Of a DNA stretch of 11,968 bases, positions 1-6,992 are shown one piece after another. The notes beneath the pieces are model-generated. The model made no database searches, was not told the origin of the DNA, and saw nothing but the letters and a program-made list of their open reading frames with translations. Position numbers and translations under genes: made by a program. The stretch is taken from positions 1 through 11,968 of the forward strand of contig CAZAYB010000081.1 in the NCBI GenBank assembly GCA_964489215.1, in the 5' to 3' direction. The first letter of the stretch is position 1; the number at the start of each line of letters is the position of its first letter. The stretch is from CAZAYB01 sp964489215 (GTDB lineage: Bacteria > Planctomycetota > Phycisphaerae > Sedimentisphaerales > Anaerohalosphaeraceae).

Positions 1-467
1 TCTTCTATTTTCTGAGAAACACCTATACGATTCATCCACGGCATCATAACAATATACTTGCCCGGCAAAGATACATAGGTACTCAAAGTAGGACCCTTTG
101 TATTAATTCCTTCCTTGGTTACCTGGATAATTATTTCCTCGCCTTTTTTGAGACATTTCTGAATACTGGGTCTTTCCTTGAGAGCCTTTCGTTTTCCAAT
201 ATGTTCTGTAACCTCGTCTTTAGTTTTGGGGAAGTAACGCGGATGCAGATCGCTGATATGCAGAAAACCATTTTTCTGAACACCAAAATCAATAAAAGCA
301 GCCTGAATCCCGGGCTCGATATTTACCACCTTGCCTTTATAAATATTTCCCACATGGCTGACGATTGAAGAACGCTCGATATAAAGCTCCTCCATAGAGC
401 CGTCCTCAACTACGGCTACTCGACACTCTTCAAGCTCAGCTACATTTACCAACATTTCTTTTGACAT
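1..467 (-). CDS. rng: Ribonuclease E/G family protein, N-terminal part (runs off the window)
   Basis: The reading frame is open from an ATG at 465-467 to the window edge, giving 155 residues of the N-terminus. It aligns from memory with the RNase E/G start: an N-terminal strand (MLVNVAELEECRVAVVEDG), then an S1-type RNA-binding region at about residues 36-130 with NIYKGKVVNIEPGIQAAFID, FGVQKNGFLHISD and a HPRYFPKT stretch, then LSTYVSLPGKYIVMMP. These correspond to NIYKGKI.RIEP, HGFLPL, EYFP and LTTFISLAGSYLVLMP of E. coli RNase E. The catalytic DNase I-like domain and zinc link would lie beyond the edge. The family cuts single-stranded A/U-rich RNA in mRNA decay and rRNA processing. AGGTG at 478-482 is a ribosome site 10 nt before the ATG. 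It lies 23 bp after the DUF2344 gene, so it is probably last or near-last in the PTS operon. RNase E and RNase G cannot be separated from this fragment. Confidence 0.93.
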   Translation of the reverse strand, partial: MSKEMLVNVAELEECRVAVVEDGSMEELYIERSSIVSHVGNIYKGKVVNIEPGIQAAFIDFGVQKNGFLHISDLHPRYFPKTKDEVTEHIGKRKALKERPSIQKCLKKGEEIIIQVTKEGINTKGPTLSTYVSLPGKYIVMMPWMNRIGVSQKIE

Positions 468-490
468 AATACTTTTTCACCTGATGAAAA

Positions 491-1186
491 TTAATTGTAT
501 AAAATATTTTCTCTTGCAACCGGCCTTGACAAATCATCTATGCTTACCTTAAGCAGATTCACCAGTTCATTCCATCGAACTGTCGAACCGGAAACAATTT
601 TGCATTTAACTTCAATAGCTTTTTTTTCACAGTTAAACCCGATATCTATAATAAACGGCTTAACATCAAACTCCACCGAGCGCTTACCAGGGCCTTTTTC
701 TCTGATTATCACCAGCTTTTCAGTTTTCTTTAACTGCAATTTTAACTTATCAATCCTTGCCAAAAGGTTTTCCTGACAAAAAAGATTTTTCATATAAAAA
801 CGGTAAGTAAGCTCAAAGGGCTTAGGCAAAGCTTTGGTATTACCTGTGCTTATGCCGCATATCCTTAAGCCTTCAGGAAGCTGACACTGTATTCGCTCCT
901 GAATATCAGCCATATCCACTTTTTTATTTTCAAAATATATTCTTACACCCAAAAGCTCACTGTTCCCGCCAAGGCCGGTAGTCCGCGGAAAAAAAACTGA
1001 AATCCTTGGGCGTGGATTGAAGCCTTCACTGTAAACCATATTTACCTCTGCTCGAACCAGAGCACGTTGAAACATTGACATAGTTTCAAGGTGTGACAGA
1101 TAAACCAAGCTGTCTTTAATTTCGTATTTAATTAGAAGTAATTCTTTCTGCAATTGCACATCCAAGTTAAACATAGTACAGATCAA
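491..1186 (-). CDS. TIGR03936/DUF2344 family protein (radical SAM-associated)
   Basis: A 231-residue protein. Residues 16-75 hold the family signature: an IKYEIKDSLVYLSHLE strand-helix, then FQRALVRAEVNMVYSEGFNPRPRISVFFP, with the family's 'YSEGFNPxPRIS' block intact. This family normally occurs fused to, or beside, a TIGR03960-type radical SAM protein and often next to RNase E/G. Its biochemical role is not known to me. Here the RNase gene is adjacent but no radical SAM gene is visible. The longest frame starts with TTG at 1184-1186, sharing bases with the ptsI stop (TTGA overlap). GAGG lies only 4 nt before that TTG, and the first ATG (1172-1174) is 16 nt from it. The conserved region begins near residue 16, so either start, or the TTG at residue 12, is possible. 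Translational coupling to ptsI is likely. Confidence 0.85.
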   Translation of the reverse strand: MICTMFNLDVQLQKELLLIKYEIKDSLVYLSHLETMSMFQRALVRAEVNMVYSEGFNPRPRISVFFPRTTGLGGNSELLGVRIYFENKKVDMADIQERIQCQLPEGLRICGISTGNTKALPKPFELTYRFYMKNLFCQENLLARIDKLKLQLKKTEKLVIIREKGPGKRSVEFDVKPFIIDIGFNCEKKAIEVKCKIVSGSTVRWNELVNLLKVSIDDLSRPVARENILYN

Positions 1187-2919
1187 AATGCCTCAGGAAG
1201 TATTTTTGTCGTCGCATCCCTGATAAAATTCTTGACCTGCCTCTGCGAATCCATTGTCGCGGCCTTTCTGGCTATATAATTGCACTCATCAATCGTAACA
1301 GAACGAATGATCTGCTTAATCTCCGGTATCATAGGCGGTGCAAGAGAAAGGGTTCTGACACCCATCCCGATAAGCAGCATGATATAACTGGGATCAGAAG
1401 CAACCTCACCGCAAACCGACAAACCTATATGGGCTTTGTTGGCATCATGAATAATACTTCTAATAAGTCTTAAAACCGCAGGGTCAGCGGCTGAATAAAG
1501 AGAAGAAACTTTCTCATTGGCACGATCCACCGCCAGCGTATACTGAATCAAATCATTTGTTCCAATACTGAAAAAATCACAGTCCCTTGAAAGCATTGAA
1601 GCCGTCAATGCTGCAGAAGGGGTCTCTATCATAATACCCACCGGGATATTTGGATTGTAAGGGACAGAATACTCGTCAAGATCCTCCATCACATCACGAA
1701 GTATCATCTTAGCCTGGCGAAGTTCCTGAAGATTACTTATCAGCGGAAACATAACCCTTACATCGCCAAGAACGGAAGCCCTTAAAATGGCCCTTAATTG
1801 TGTTTTGAACATCGTAAGATTTTGAAGACAAAACCTGATCGAGCGAAGGCCAAGCACCGGATTAGGCTCACCAAAAACCTGTTTGTCATGAGCGTATTTA
1901 TCCGCACCAAGATCCATCGTACGAATAACGACTGGTTTATCCTCAAAAACCTTAACAGTCTCCGCATAGGCCTCGTAATGATCCTCTTCGCTTGGTTCAG
2001 AACCACTGTAAAGATATAGAAACTCTGTTCGATAAAGACCTATTCCCTCCCCGCCTTTATCCCTGCAAAGCTCAGACTCATCGGGAAACTCAATATTACC
2101 CATTAAAGTTATCTCAGTTCCGTCACGGGTAACCGCAGGTTCATCTCTTAAAGCATCAAGTTCATGTTCCAGCCGAGTAAAATCAACCGCATACTGCTTA
2201 TACTGTTCAACAGTTTCCTCATCCGGATCAATAACCACAACTCCTCGATTACCGTCAATGATAACTCTGCTTTCTGCAGTTACCTTGCTTGTAGCATCTT
2301 CCAGCGCAACTACAGCGGGAATTCCAAGTGATCTTGCCACAATAGCAGTATGGCTTGTTCTTCCACCGGCGTCTGTAGCAAACCCTTTTACAAAATTCCT
2401 GTTAAACCCAGCTGTCTGAGTAGGAGTAAGATCATGTGCGACAACTACAACTTCATCGCTTAGGTGATCCACCTCCTCATGAACCTTGCCAAGAAGATGG
2501 GTAATAAGCCGCCTTTCAATGTCATATATATCTGCAGCACGTTCACTAATATAAGGATCATCAATGCTGGCAAAATGAGAGGCTATCTCACGCAAAATAG
2601 TAGAAACAGCATATTCGGCTGTCGTCAGTTCATTTCCAATGAAGTCTGTTATTCGTTTCTTGAAACTTTTATCCCTCAAAAAACGCAAATGAACAGCAAA
2701 TATATCCTTGATCGAACCGCCCTCAACACCCTGGGCCTTTTCGATTCGGGTCAGTTCCCTTATTGCCTTTGCAAAAGCATATCTTACACGCTTAACCTCT
2801 ACTTCGGTCTGATCGGCAGATATGGAACGGCGTGGTATGCGATAGTCCCTGGAGTCAATCACCAAAGCTTTGCATATAGCTATTCCGGGTGATACTGCTA
2901 TGCCTTTTTTAATTTCCAT
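1183..2919 (-). CDS. ptsI: Phosphoenolpyruvate-protein phosphotransferase (PTS Enzyme I)
   Basis: Enzyme I takes phosphate from PEP onto a histidine and passes it to HPr in the cytoplasm. The 578 residues match the usual length of about 575. The order is an N-terminal helical HPr-binding region (about 1-150), the phospho-histidine domain with GGRTSHTAIVARSLGIPAVV (catalytic His190, equal to E. coli His189), and a C-terminal PEP-binding barrel (about 260-540). Barrel residues are present: Arg297 in GLYRTEFL, Arg333 in RTMDLGADK, Glu432 in MIETPSA, Asn455-Asp456 in SIGTNDLIQYT, and the acid/base Cys503 in SVCGEVA. It is therefore expected to be active. The ATG at 2917-2919 gives the family start MEIKKGIAVSPGIA. 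The upstream bases are A-rich without a clear Shine-Dalgarno, so translation may depend on coupling to ptsH, 18 bp upstream. It overlaps the DUF2344 start downstream. Confidence 0.98.
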   Translation of the reverse strand: MEIKKGIAVSPGIAICKALVIDSRDYRIPRRSISADQTEVEVKRVRYAFAKAIRELTRIEKAQGVEGGSIKDIFAVHLRFLRDKSFKKRITDFIGNELTTAEYAVSTILREIASHFASIDDPYISERAADIYDIERRLITHLLGKVHEEVDHLSDEVVVVAHDLTPTQTAGFNRNFVKGFATDAGGRTSHTAIVARSLGIPAVVALEDATSKVTAESRVIIDGNRGVVVIDPDEETVEQYKQYAVDFTRLEHELDALRDEPAVTRDGTEITLMGNIEFPDESELCRDKGGEGIGLYRTEFLYLYSGSEPSEEDHYEAYAETVKVFEDKPVVIRTMDLGADKYAHDKQVFGEPNPVLGLRSIRFCLQNLTMFKTQLRAILRASVLGDVRVMFPLISNLQELRQAKMILRDVMEDLDEYSVPYNPNIPVGIMIETPSAALTASMLSRDCDFFSIGTNDLIQYTLAVDRANEKVSSLYSAADPAVLRLIRSIIHDANKAHIGLSVCGEVASDPSYIMLLIGMGVRTLSLAPPMIPEIKQIIRSVTIDECNYIARKAATMDSQRQVKNFIRDATTKILPEAF

Positions 2920-2937
2920 TTTATGCTTTTTTTAATT

Positions 2938-3231
2938 TTATTTTGTACTATCTGTTTCACCAAACAGCTTTTCTTCGACAAGCTCCCTCAAAGCCTTTAC
3001 CGCTTCCTGGGCATCAGAGCCTTTGGCACAGATTTTCAATTTAGACCCGCAGGTCGCAGCCAACATAGTCATTTGCATTATGCTTTTTGCATCAACACTT
3101 GTCTCTTCATTGGAAACCTTTATTTCGCTGTCAAACTGACTGGCAAGATCGACAAACTGCATCGCAGGTCGCATATGCAAACCATCAGGGTTCTTTATCT
3201 CTATCCCCAGTTCACATTCTTGTTCAGCCAA
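2938..3231 (-). CDS. ptsH: Phosphocarrier protein HPr
   Basis: HPr relays phosphate from EI to EIIA domains. With the TTG start at 3229-3231 the protein is 97 residues. IKNPDGLHMRPA carries the phosphorylated His19 (classical His15) and Arg21 (Arg17). VDAKSIMQMTML carries Ser50, equal to the regulatory Ser46 that HPr kinase modifies in Gram-positives and some other phyla, in the KSIM context typical of kinase substrates. An ATG at 3274-3276 would add 15 residues unlike any HPr and would overlap ptsN. The TTG has AAGGGAGAG 6 nt upstream and yields the family-like start MAEQECELGIEI, so I choose TTG. It lies 25 bp after ptsN and 18 bp before ptsI. The C-terminal tail (about 8 residues past the domain) is slightly longer than usual. 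Confidence 0.95.
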   Translation of the reverse strand: MAEQECELGIEIKNPDGLHMRPAMQFVDLASQFDSEIKVSNEETSVDAKSIMQMTMLAATCGSKLKICAKGSDAQEAVKALRELVEEKLFGETDSTK

Positions 3232-3237
3232 AATATA

Positions 3238-3246
3238 CTCTCCCTT
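3238..3246 (-). promoter_or_regulatory. Ribosome binding site that fixes the ptsH TTG start
   Basis: On the minus strand AAGGGAGAG stands 6 nt before TTG 3231. It lies inside the frame that would begin at ATG 3276, so it argues for the shorter HPr. Confidence 0.75.
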
Positions 3247-3256
3247 ATTCCTGAAG

Positions 3257-3730
3257 TTATACAGGAGGGCTTTCATCCGCTTCCGTTATAACATCCCTGA
3301 CATCATCAACTGACGTAGCCTGCCGTAAAAATTTTCTGAAATCTTCTTTCTGTAAATTACTGAATATAGCCTCCATAGCCTGAAGATGTTTTTCACTTTT
3401 ACCATCCGGACTTAAAAGCAATATTACTGAATAAACCGGGTTTTTATCAAGACTGGAAAAGTCGATACCCTCACTGCTGCAGCCTACTGAAGCTATAACA
3501 TCATCAAGCCCTTTAACTTTCGCATGAGGTACTGCCACTCCCTTTCCGATACCGGTACTTGCTTCGTTTTCTCTTTTTATTACCAAGTTGGCAATCTCAT
3601 TACAATCAGATGGGGCTATCTTACCTGCATGCACCAGAGACTCCACAAGCTTTGTGATAACTTCATCTCTGTCACTTACGTCAAGAGAAGGTACAATAGC
3701 GTCCATACAGACAAAATCACTTAATTTCAT
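3257..3730 (-). CDS. ptsN: PTS EIIA domain protein, fructose/nitrogen-regulatory type (EIIA-Ntr-like)
   Basis: A single-domain EIIA of 157 residues with the family start MKLSDFV. The conserved active-site block is EASTGIGKGVAVPHAKV, with phospho-accepting His69, followed by GLDDVIASVGCSSEGIDFSSLD and VILLLSPDGKSEKHLQAMEAI, all standard for PF00359. No EIIB or EIIC domain is fused or adjacent, which points to the regulatory PtsN type rather than a sugar-uptake component. In proteobacteria such proteins affect potassium transport and stress responses depending on phosphorylation. The target here is unknown. AGGAG lies only 1 nt before the ATG, an unusually short spacing, yet family alignment supports this start. 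An ATG at residue 9 would remove the conserved KLSD start. It sits between hpf (55 bp) and ptsH (25 bp), echoing the hpf-ptsN pairing of the proteobacterial rpoN operon, but without rpoN. Confidence 0.95.
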   Translation of the reverse strand: MKLSDFVCMDAIVPSLDVSDRDEVITKLVESLVHAGKIAPSDCNEIANLVIKRENEASTGIGKGVAVPHAKVKGLDDVIASVGCSSEGIDFSSLDKNPVYSVILLLSPDGKSEKHLQAMEAIFSNLQKEDFRKFLRQATSVDDVRDVITEADESPPV

Positions 3731-3785
3731 GCTCCTGATTCCTATTTAATTTTATCTTTGCTTCATTAAAACTGGAAAATCTCAG

Positions 3786-4124
3786 TTATAACTGTTCTAA
3801 ATGGTCAATATCATTATTACTTCCAATATGTTTGTTGTTACGCAGCTTTTCTTTCTTTCTGCGAAGCTGCCTTTCAATCTTGTCAACTGCAACATCAATA
3901 CATGCGTAAAGATCCTCACCAACCTCAGTAACCACTGAATCGGGACTGTGTTCTATACTGGCAATTATTTCAACGCTGTGATTATTACCTTCTTTACCTT
4001 CAATAATTACCTGAATTTCTGATATACTGTCAAAATACCTTGGAAGTTTTTCGCACTTTTCTTTGGCATAAGTCTTGACAGAATCTCCTATATCAATGTG
4101 TCTGCCGCTGATAGTGAAAAGCAT
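3786..4124 (-). CDS. hpf: Ribosome hibernation-promoting factor, short form (HPF/RaiA family)
   Basis: A 112-residue protein of the sigma-54 modulation/S30EA family. The fold markers are the first strand with GRHIDIGDSVKTYAKEKCEKLPRYFD (residues 7-32), EIQVIIEGKEGNNHSVEI, then a GEDLYACIDVAVDKIERQLRRKKEKLR helix rich in basic residues that contacts rRNA. These proteins bind the small subunit in the mRNA/tRNA channel and silence ribosomes in stationary phase. It ends soon after the basic helix, so it lacks the C-terminal dimerisation domain of long HPF. A strong AAAGGAGAG (4130-4138) stands 5 nt before the ATG. It follows the DUF502 gene by 41 bp and precedes ptsN, in line with the well-known hpf-ptsN neighbourhood. 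Confidence 0.95.
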   Translation of the reverse strand: MLFTISGRHIDIGDSVKTYAKEKCEKLPRYFDSISEIQVIIEGKEGNNHSVEIIASIEHSPDSVVTEVGEDLYACIDVAVDKIERQLRRKKEKLRNNKHIGSNNDIDHLEQL

Positions 4125-4165
4125 TATATCTCTCCTTTACTAATACTATATCTATTAATCCAAAA

Positions 4166-4882
4166 TCATATTGCCTCGCCGTCACCTCGGCTGGTAAACT
4201 CCTCAAATTCCTCACGTTTGGCAGGAGTAATAACTCCGCCGCTGACAGTAAAACGCAGCGCCTCCTCAACTGTCATATCAAGTTCAATGGTTTCATCTTT
4301 AGCGGTCATAATAACATAACCTGTAAATGGTGTCGGAGACGAGGGCACAAAAACAGTAAGGAACTCACGCTTATGAGCTTCAACTATTCTTTGTATTCCT
4401 TTTCCCGTCACAAGACCAAGAGACCAGACTCCGCTTCGCGGATACTGAATCGCAACAACCTTACTGAATGAAAAATCAGGCCTGGTAAGTATAAAATCCG
4501 TTATCTGCTTGATATATGGATAAACCTGTTTGACAAGAGGCAGTTTAACAAAACCCTTTTCCAAAATTCGCCAAAGGGTCCTGCCTATAAAACTGGCAAG
4601 AAAAACTCCAATTATACAAACACTTAAAAGGGCAAGCACAAAGCCGGTTATCTGCCCCAGTCCATCAATCCAGTATCGCTCAAGAACTTCACGTGAATAA
4701 TCGTCACTAAAACGAAGAATAACCTCAACTATTGCCCTGTTTATATGTACACTTATCTTGTCCTGAACGAAAAAGAACAACTGAACAAATATCCAAATCG
4801 TCAGGATAGTGGGCAAAAGTGCTGCCATTCCACGAAAAAAATAGCTTCTGAAATTTTTTAACGCCTGCATGGAGCGAACCAC
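4166..4882 (-). CDS. DUF502 family inner-membrane protein
   Basis: A 238-residue protein with two predicted membrane helices, at about 17-39 (GMAALLPTILTIWIFVQLFFF) and 76-98 (GQITGFVLALLSVCIIGVFLASF), followed by a soluble C-terminal domain. Family marks are PLVKQVYPYIKQITDF (115-130), VFVPSSPTPFTGYVIM (177-192) and LDMTVEEALRFTVSGGVITP (201-220), which match the usual VPTTPNPTSG and 'SVEDALK..SGG' blocks of DUF502. No biochemical role is established as far as I know. The longest frame uses GTG at 4880-4882, with AAGGA only 2 nt upstream. ATG at 4868-4870 is 14 nt from it, so the true start may be 4 residues later. It is the first gene of the probable hpf-pts operon. Confidence 0.9.
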   Translation of the reverse strand: MVRSMQALKNFRSYFFRGMAALLPTILTIWIFVQLFFFVQDKISVHINRAIVEVILRFSDDYSREVLERYWIDGLGQITGFVLALLSVCIIGVFLASFIGRTLWRILEKGFVKLPLVKQVYPYIKQITDFILTRPDFSFSKVVAIQYPRSGVWSLGLVTGKGIQRIVEAHKREFLTVFVPSSPTPFTGYVIMTAKDETIELDMTVEEALRFTVSGGVITPAKREEFEEFTSRGDGEAI

Positions 4883-4898
4883 AGTCCTTGCGCTTTAT

Positions 4899-4928
4899 TT
4901 TATAAATATTTTATATACTACAACTTAA
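4899..4928 (-). promoter_or_regulatory. Weak candidate promoter for the DUF502-hpf-pts operon
   Basis: On the minus strand, TTAAGT (4928-4923), an 18-nt spacer and TATAAA (4904-4899) precede the DUF502 start by about 16 nt. The -10 is good but the -35 matches consensus at only three positions. The whole 4895-4970 stretch is very AT-rich, so chance matches are expected. Confidence 0.25.
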
Positions 4929-4972
4929 GCAGTATTGTTTCATATAATAAACATTATTTTAAAAGTTAACAA

Positions 4973-4992
4973 CTACGGGTTTACACCCGTAG
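4973..4992. repeat. Perfect 8-bp inverted repeat (hairpin) between two minus-strand genes
   Basis: CTACGGGT (4973-4980), loop TTAC, ACCCGTAG (4985-4992). It lies 88 bp after the stop of the flippase-like gene and about 90 bp before the DUF502 gene on the same strand. Reading the minus strand, the stem is followed by TTGTTAACTTTT, only a loose T-rich run. It could be a weak terminator for the flippase-like gene or a REP-like palindrome. One copy only is visible in this window. Confidence 0.45.
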
Positions 4993-5080
4993 AATTGCGG
5001 CAGAGTATTAAAAATAGTCATCCAAAATCAGCAAGATTAATCTGCTCAAAAAAATAACTATTTAACAGTTTGTTAATAGT

Positions 5081-6184
5081 CTACTTCTTTAAAACCGGTT
5101 CGTCAATAAGAATATTGTCTTTTTGGCTGGGCAAATGACCACCAAAGATGTGTATAAACAAACCTGGCAGAGAGCCTAAAAACCATATAAGACGCTGGAA
5201 TATTGCAAGTACCGCAGAAAAAGTTGAATTAACCCCTTTTATTTGGCTAAAAAGGACCTTTATTGACCCCTCCATTATACCCATACCGCCAATACTAACA
5301 GGCACCGAACCTATCATCCATGACACGGGGAAAATTACATAGTAATATTTAATATGAGCACCAACTCCCAAATCTTCACCTATCAAATACATCCCTAAAA
5401 TAGCCATTCCCTGCAAGATAAAGGTTAAAATGTACGCAAAAATGATGTTTAAAGGATGAGAAAAATAAAGTTTACCTGCTGCCAAACTCCTCTTAAAAAA
5501 ACCAATCCCTTTTTGGCACAATCTTCCCGTCAAGACCAGCACTTTTTGGCGGAAACTGCTTAAAGACATCGAAATAAAAAATAAAAAAATAACGGTCCCG
5601 CAAACACCAAGCAACAAAAACCTGTATTCAAAAAGCATCTCAAACATCGGCTCAAACAAAAAATCCTTGTTTTCTGTGCCTTTTTTAGCAATTCTGTCAC
5701 CATTTATAGGAATAAGCCAATACGCGGTAACAGCCATAATAATCATTCCGCTGAGCCCAACGGCACGATCAACCAATACCGACAAAACAGATTCAAATTT
5801 TTTATCAGCAGCACAATGCTTCGTAACATACCAGCCTCTAAGAAGATCCCCTCCCACAGAACTCGGAAGACAGTTATTGTAAAAGAGGCCGAGCAGATGA
5901 AGCTTAAGTGCCGAAAAAAACGATATTTTCACACCCTGAGTCTGTAAAATCAATAACCACCGTAATGAAAATAATAACTGTGCAACAAAATACAAACAAT
6001 AAGCAGAAACCAGAACCGAAAAGTTCACTCCCAAAAAAGCTTTATAAAGCTCTGAAATATCCTCATTACGAAAAACCAGAACTAGAGCCCCAAAAGCTAC
6101 GATCAGACGCAACGATATAGTTATATACCTTTTATTACCCTTCTTTTCAGCTAACATATTATTTCCAGAATAATCACTTGTCAT
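5081..6184 (-). CDS. LPG-synthase TM-domain/flippase-like integral membrane protein (UPF0104)
   Basis: A 367-residue multi-pass protein with hydrophobic stretches at about 21-38, 55-80, 92-104, 141-160, 186-206, 245-267, 280-297 and 323-348. The family motifs of PF03706 are clear: LPSSVGGDLLRGWYV (106-120), SVLVDRAVGLSGM (135-147) and PVSIGGMGIMEGSI (295-308). Proteins of this group include the flippase half of MprF and archaeal AglD, and are generally thought to move or handle lipid-linked compounds at the membrane. There is no lysyltransferase domain, so lysyl-PG synthesis is not implied, and the substrate cannot be told from this locus. No convincing Shine-Dalgarno precedes the ATG at 6184. 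An ATG at residue 10, just before the conserved part, is an alternative. It is divergent from hisI and likely transcribed alone. Confidence 0.88.
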   Translation of the reverse strand: MTSDYSGNNMLAEKKGNKRYITISLRLIVAFGALVLVFRNEDISELYKAFLGVNFSVLVSAYCLYFVAQLLFSLRWLLILQTQGVKISFFSALKLHLLGLFYNNCLPSSVGGDLLRGWYVTKHCAADKKFESVLSVLVDRAVGLSGMIIMAVTAYWLIPINGDRIAKKGTENKDFLFEPMFEMLFEYRFLLLGVCGTVIFLFFISMSLSSFRQKVLVLTGRLCQKGIGFFKRSLAAGKLYFSHPLNIIFAYILTFILQGMAILGMYLIGEDLGVGAHIKYYYVIFPVSWMIGSVPVSIGGMGIMEGSIKVLFSQIKGVNSTFSAVLAIFQRLIWFLGSLPGLFIHIFGGHLPSQKDNILIDEPVLKK

Positions 6185-6346
6185 ACAATCGCCAAGAGGT
6201 TAAAACATTTTGCGGCTCATATAAAATAAAGCCAAAAAAATTTCCAAAAAATAAATGGACTGTTATTTTTGCTTGCAATAATAATAAATGCAACCCATTA
6301 TACATAGTAACTAAGCGAACCCAACAAAAATTATAGGAGTTTAGAA
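6185..6346. promoter_or_regulatory. Divergent promoter region between the flippase-like gene and hisI
   Basis: Contains A7 (6234-6240), A6 (6246-6251) and T5 (6266-6270) tracts. The palindromic hexamer TTGCAA at 6273-6278 begins TTGCAATAA. Reading plus, TTGCAA with a 17-nt spacer meets CATTAT (6296-6301), a modest -10, and TATACA at 6299 is 3 bases later. Because TTGCAA is its own complement it could also serve as a -35 for the minus-strand gene, where TTTATT lies 17 nt away. TTGCA (6273-6277) and TGCAA (6289-6293) form a short inverted repeat. The hisI ribosome site AGGAG is at 6335-6339. Confidence 0.5.
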
Positions 6347-6754
6347 GTGGCAGCAGAGAAGATAATTGAAGAAGGAACAGACTTTACCCCAAAATTTGAC
6401 AGTAACGGCCTGATTACAGCCATAGCACAAGATGCCGATACTAATCAGATACTTATGGTCGCCTATATGAACGATGAAGCCTTAAAGCTTACTATAGATA
6501 CCAAAAGAGCAGTTTATTACAGCAGGAGCAGGAAAAAACTCTGGAAAAAAGGTGAACAAAGCGGTCACGCTCAGCAAGTCGTTAAAATTCTTACAGACTG
6601 CGACCAGGACTGTCTTATACTTAAAGTTAAAGTCGACCAGGGACAGTGCCATGTCGGATACCAATCCTGTTTCTATAGAGAAGTAACAGATAATAACAAG
6701 CTGGACTTCTTAGCCAAAAAGGTCTACGACCCAAAGAAGGCTTATAATAAATAA
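6347..6754 (+). CDS. hisI: Phosphoribosyl-AMP cyclohydrolase
   Basis: HisI opens the adenine ring of phosphoribosyl-AMP, the third step of histidine synthesis. The 135 residues match the monofunctional enzyme, with no HisE pyrophosphohydrolase domain. Visible motifs are LMVAYMNDEALKLTIDT (36-52), AVYYSRSRKKLWKKGEQSGH (55-74), DCDQDC (84-89) and CHVGYQSCFYR (101-111). The magnesium ligands Asp84, Asp86 and Asp88 and the zinc cysteines Cys85, Cys101 and Cys108 are all present, so it should be active. Cys89 after the DxDxD run is less usual. The GTG at 6347 has AGGAG 7 nt upstream. No other his gene is adjacent, so it stands outside a histidine operon, and no clear terminator follows it. Confidence 0.97.
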   Translation: MAAEKIIEEGTDFTPKFDSNGLITAIAQDADTNQILMVAYMNDEALKLTIDTKRAVYYSRSRKKLWKKGEQSGHAQQVVKILTDCDQDCLILKVKVDQGQCHVGYQSCFYREVTDNNKLDFLAKKVYDPKKAYNK

Positions 6755-6884
6755 GAAACACTTACAATAGCTTTCTATCGCCTGATAACACATTTCCAAA
6801 TCGATTTTTATAATAAGCCTTTGGAGAGAAATCGGCACATTTACCCATACCCTGTACGGAATTAACCTGATTCCAATAAAGAAC

Positions 6885-6912
6885 TTGTCAAAAAGAACTT
6901 ATGTGTTATAGT
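6885..6912 (+). promoter_or_regulatory. Candidate sigma-70-type promoter, TTGTCA-16-TATAGT
   Basis: TTGTCA (6885-6890) and TATAGT (6907-6912) each match consensus at five of six positions, with a 16-nt spacer. Transcription would start near 6919, either giving a long leader for the PEP-CTERM gene or a nearly leaderless message for the 30-codon frame at 6922. Confidence 0.35.
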
Positions 6913-6992
6913 AAATACTGAATGGGCATCAGGACAAGCCAGCATATTTTACTTTTCAGCAGTCAGGAGGTTGCGAAAATCAATGAATTTCT

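Noticed and set aside
2464..2892. A 142-codon plus-strand frame opposite ptsI
   Set aside because: ptsI is unambiguous here and the frame shows no recognisable domain.
6801..6835. Possible hisI terminator from CGATTT and AAATCG
   Set aside because: A 6-bp AT-rich stem with a loop of about 21 nt and no T-run after it.
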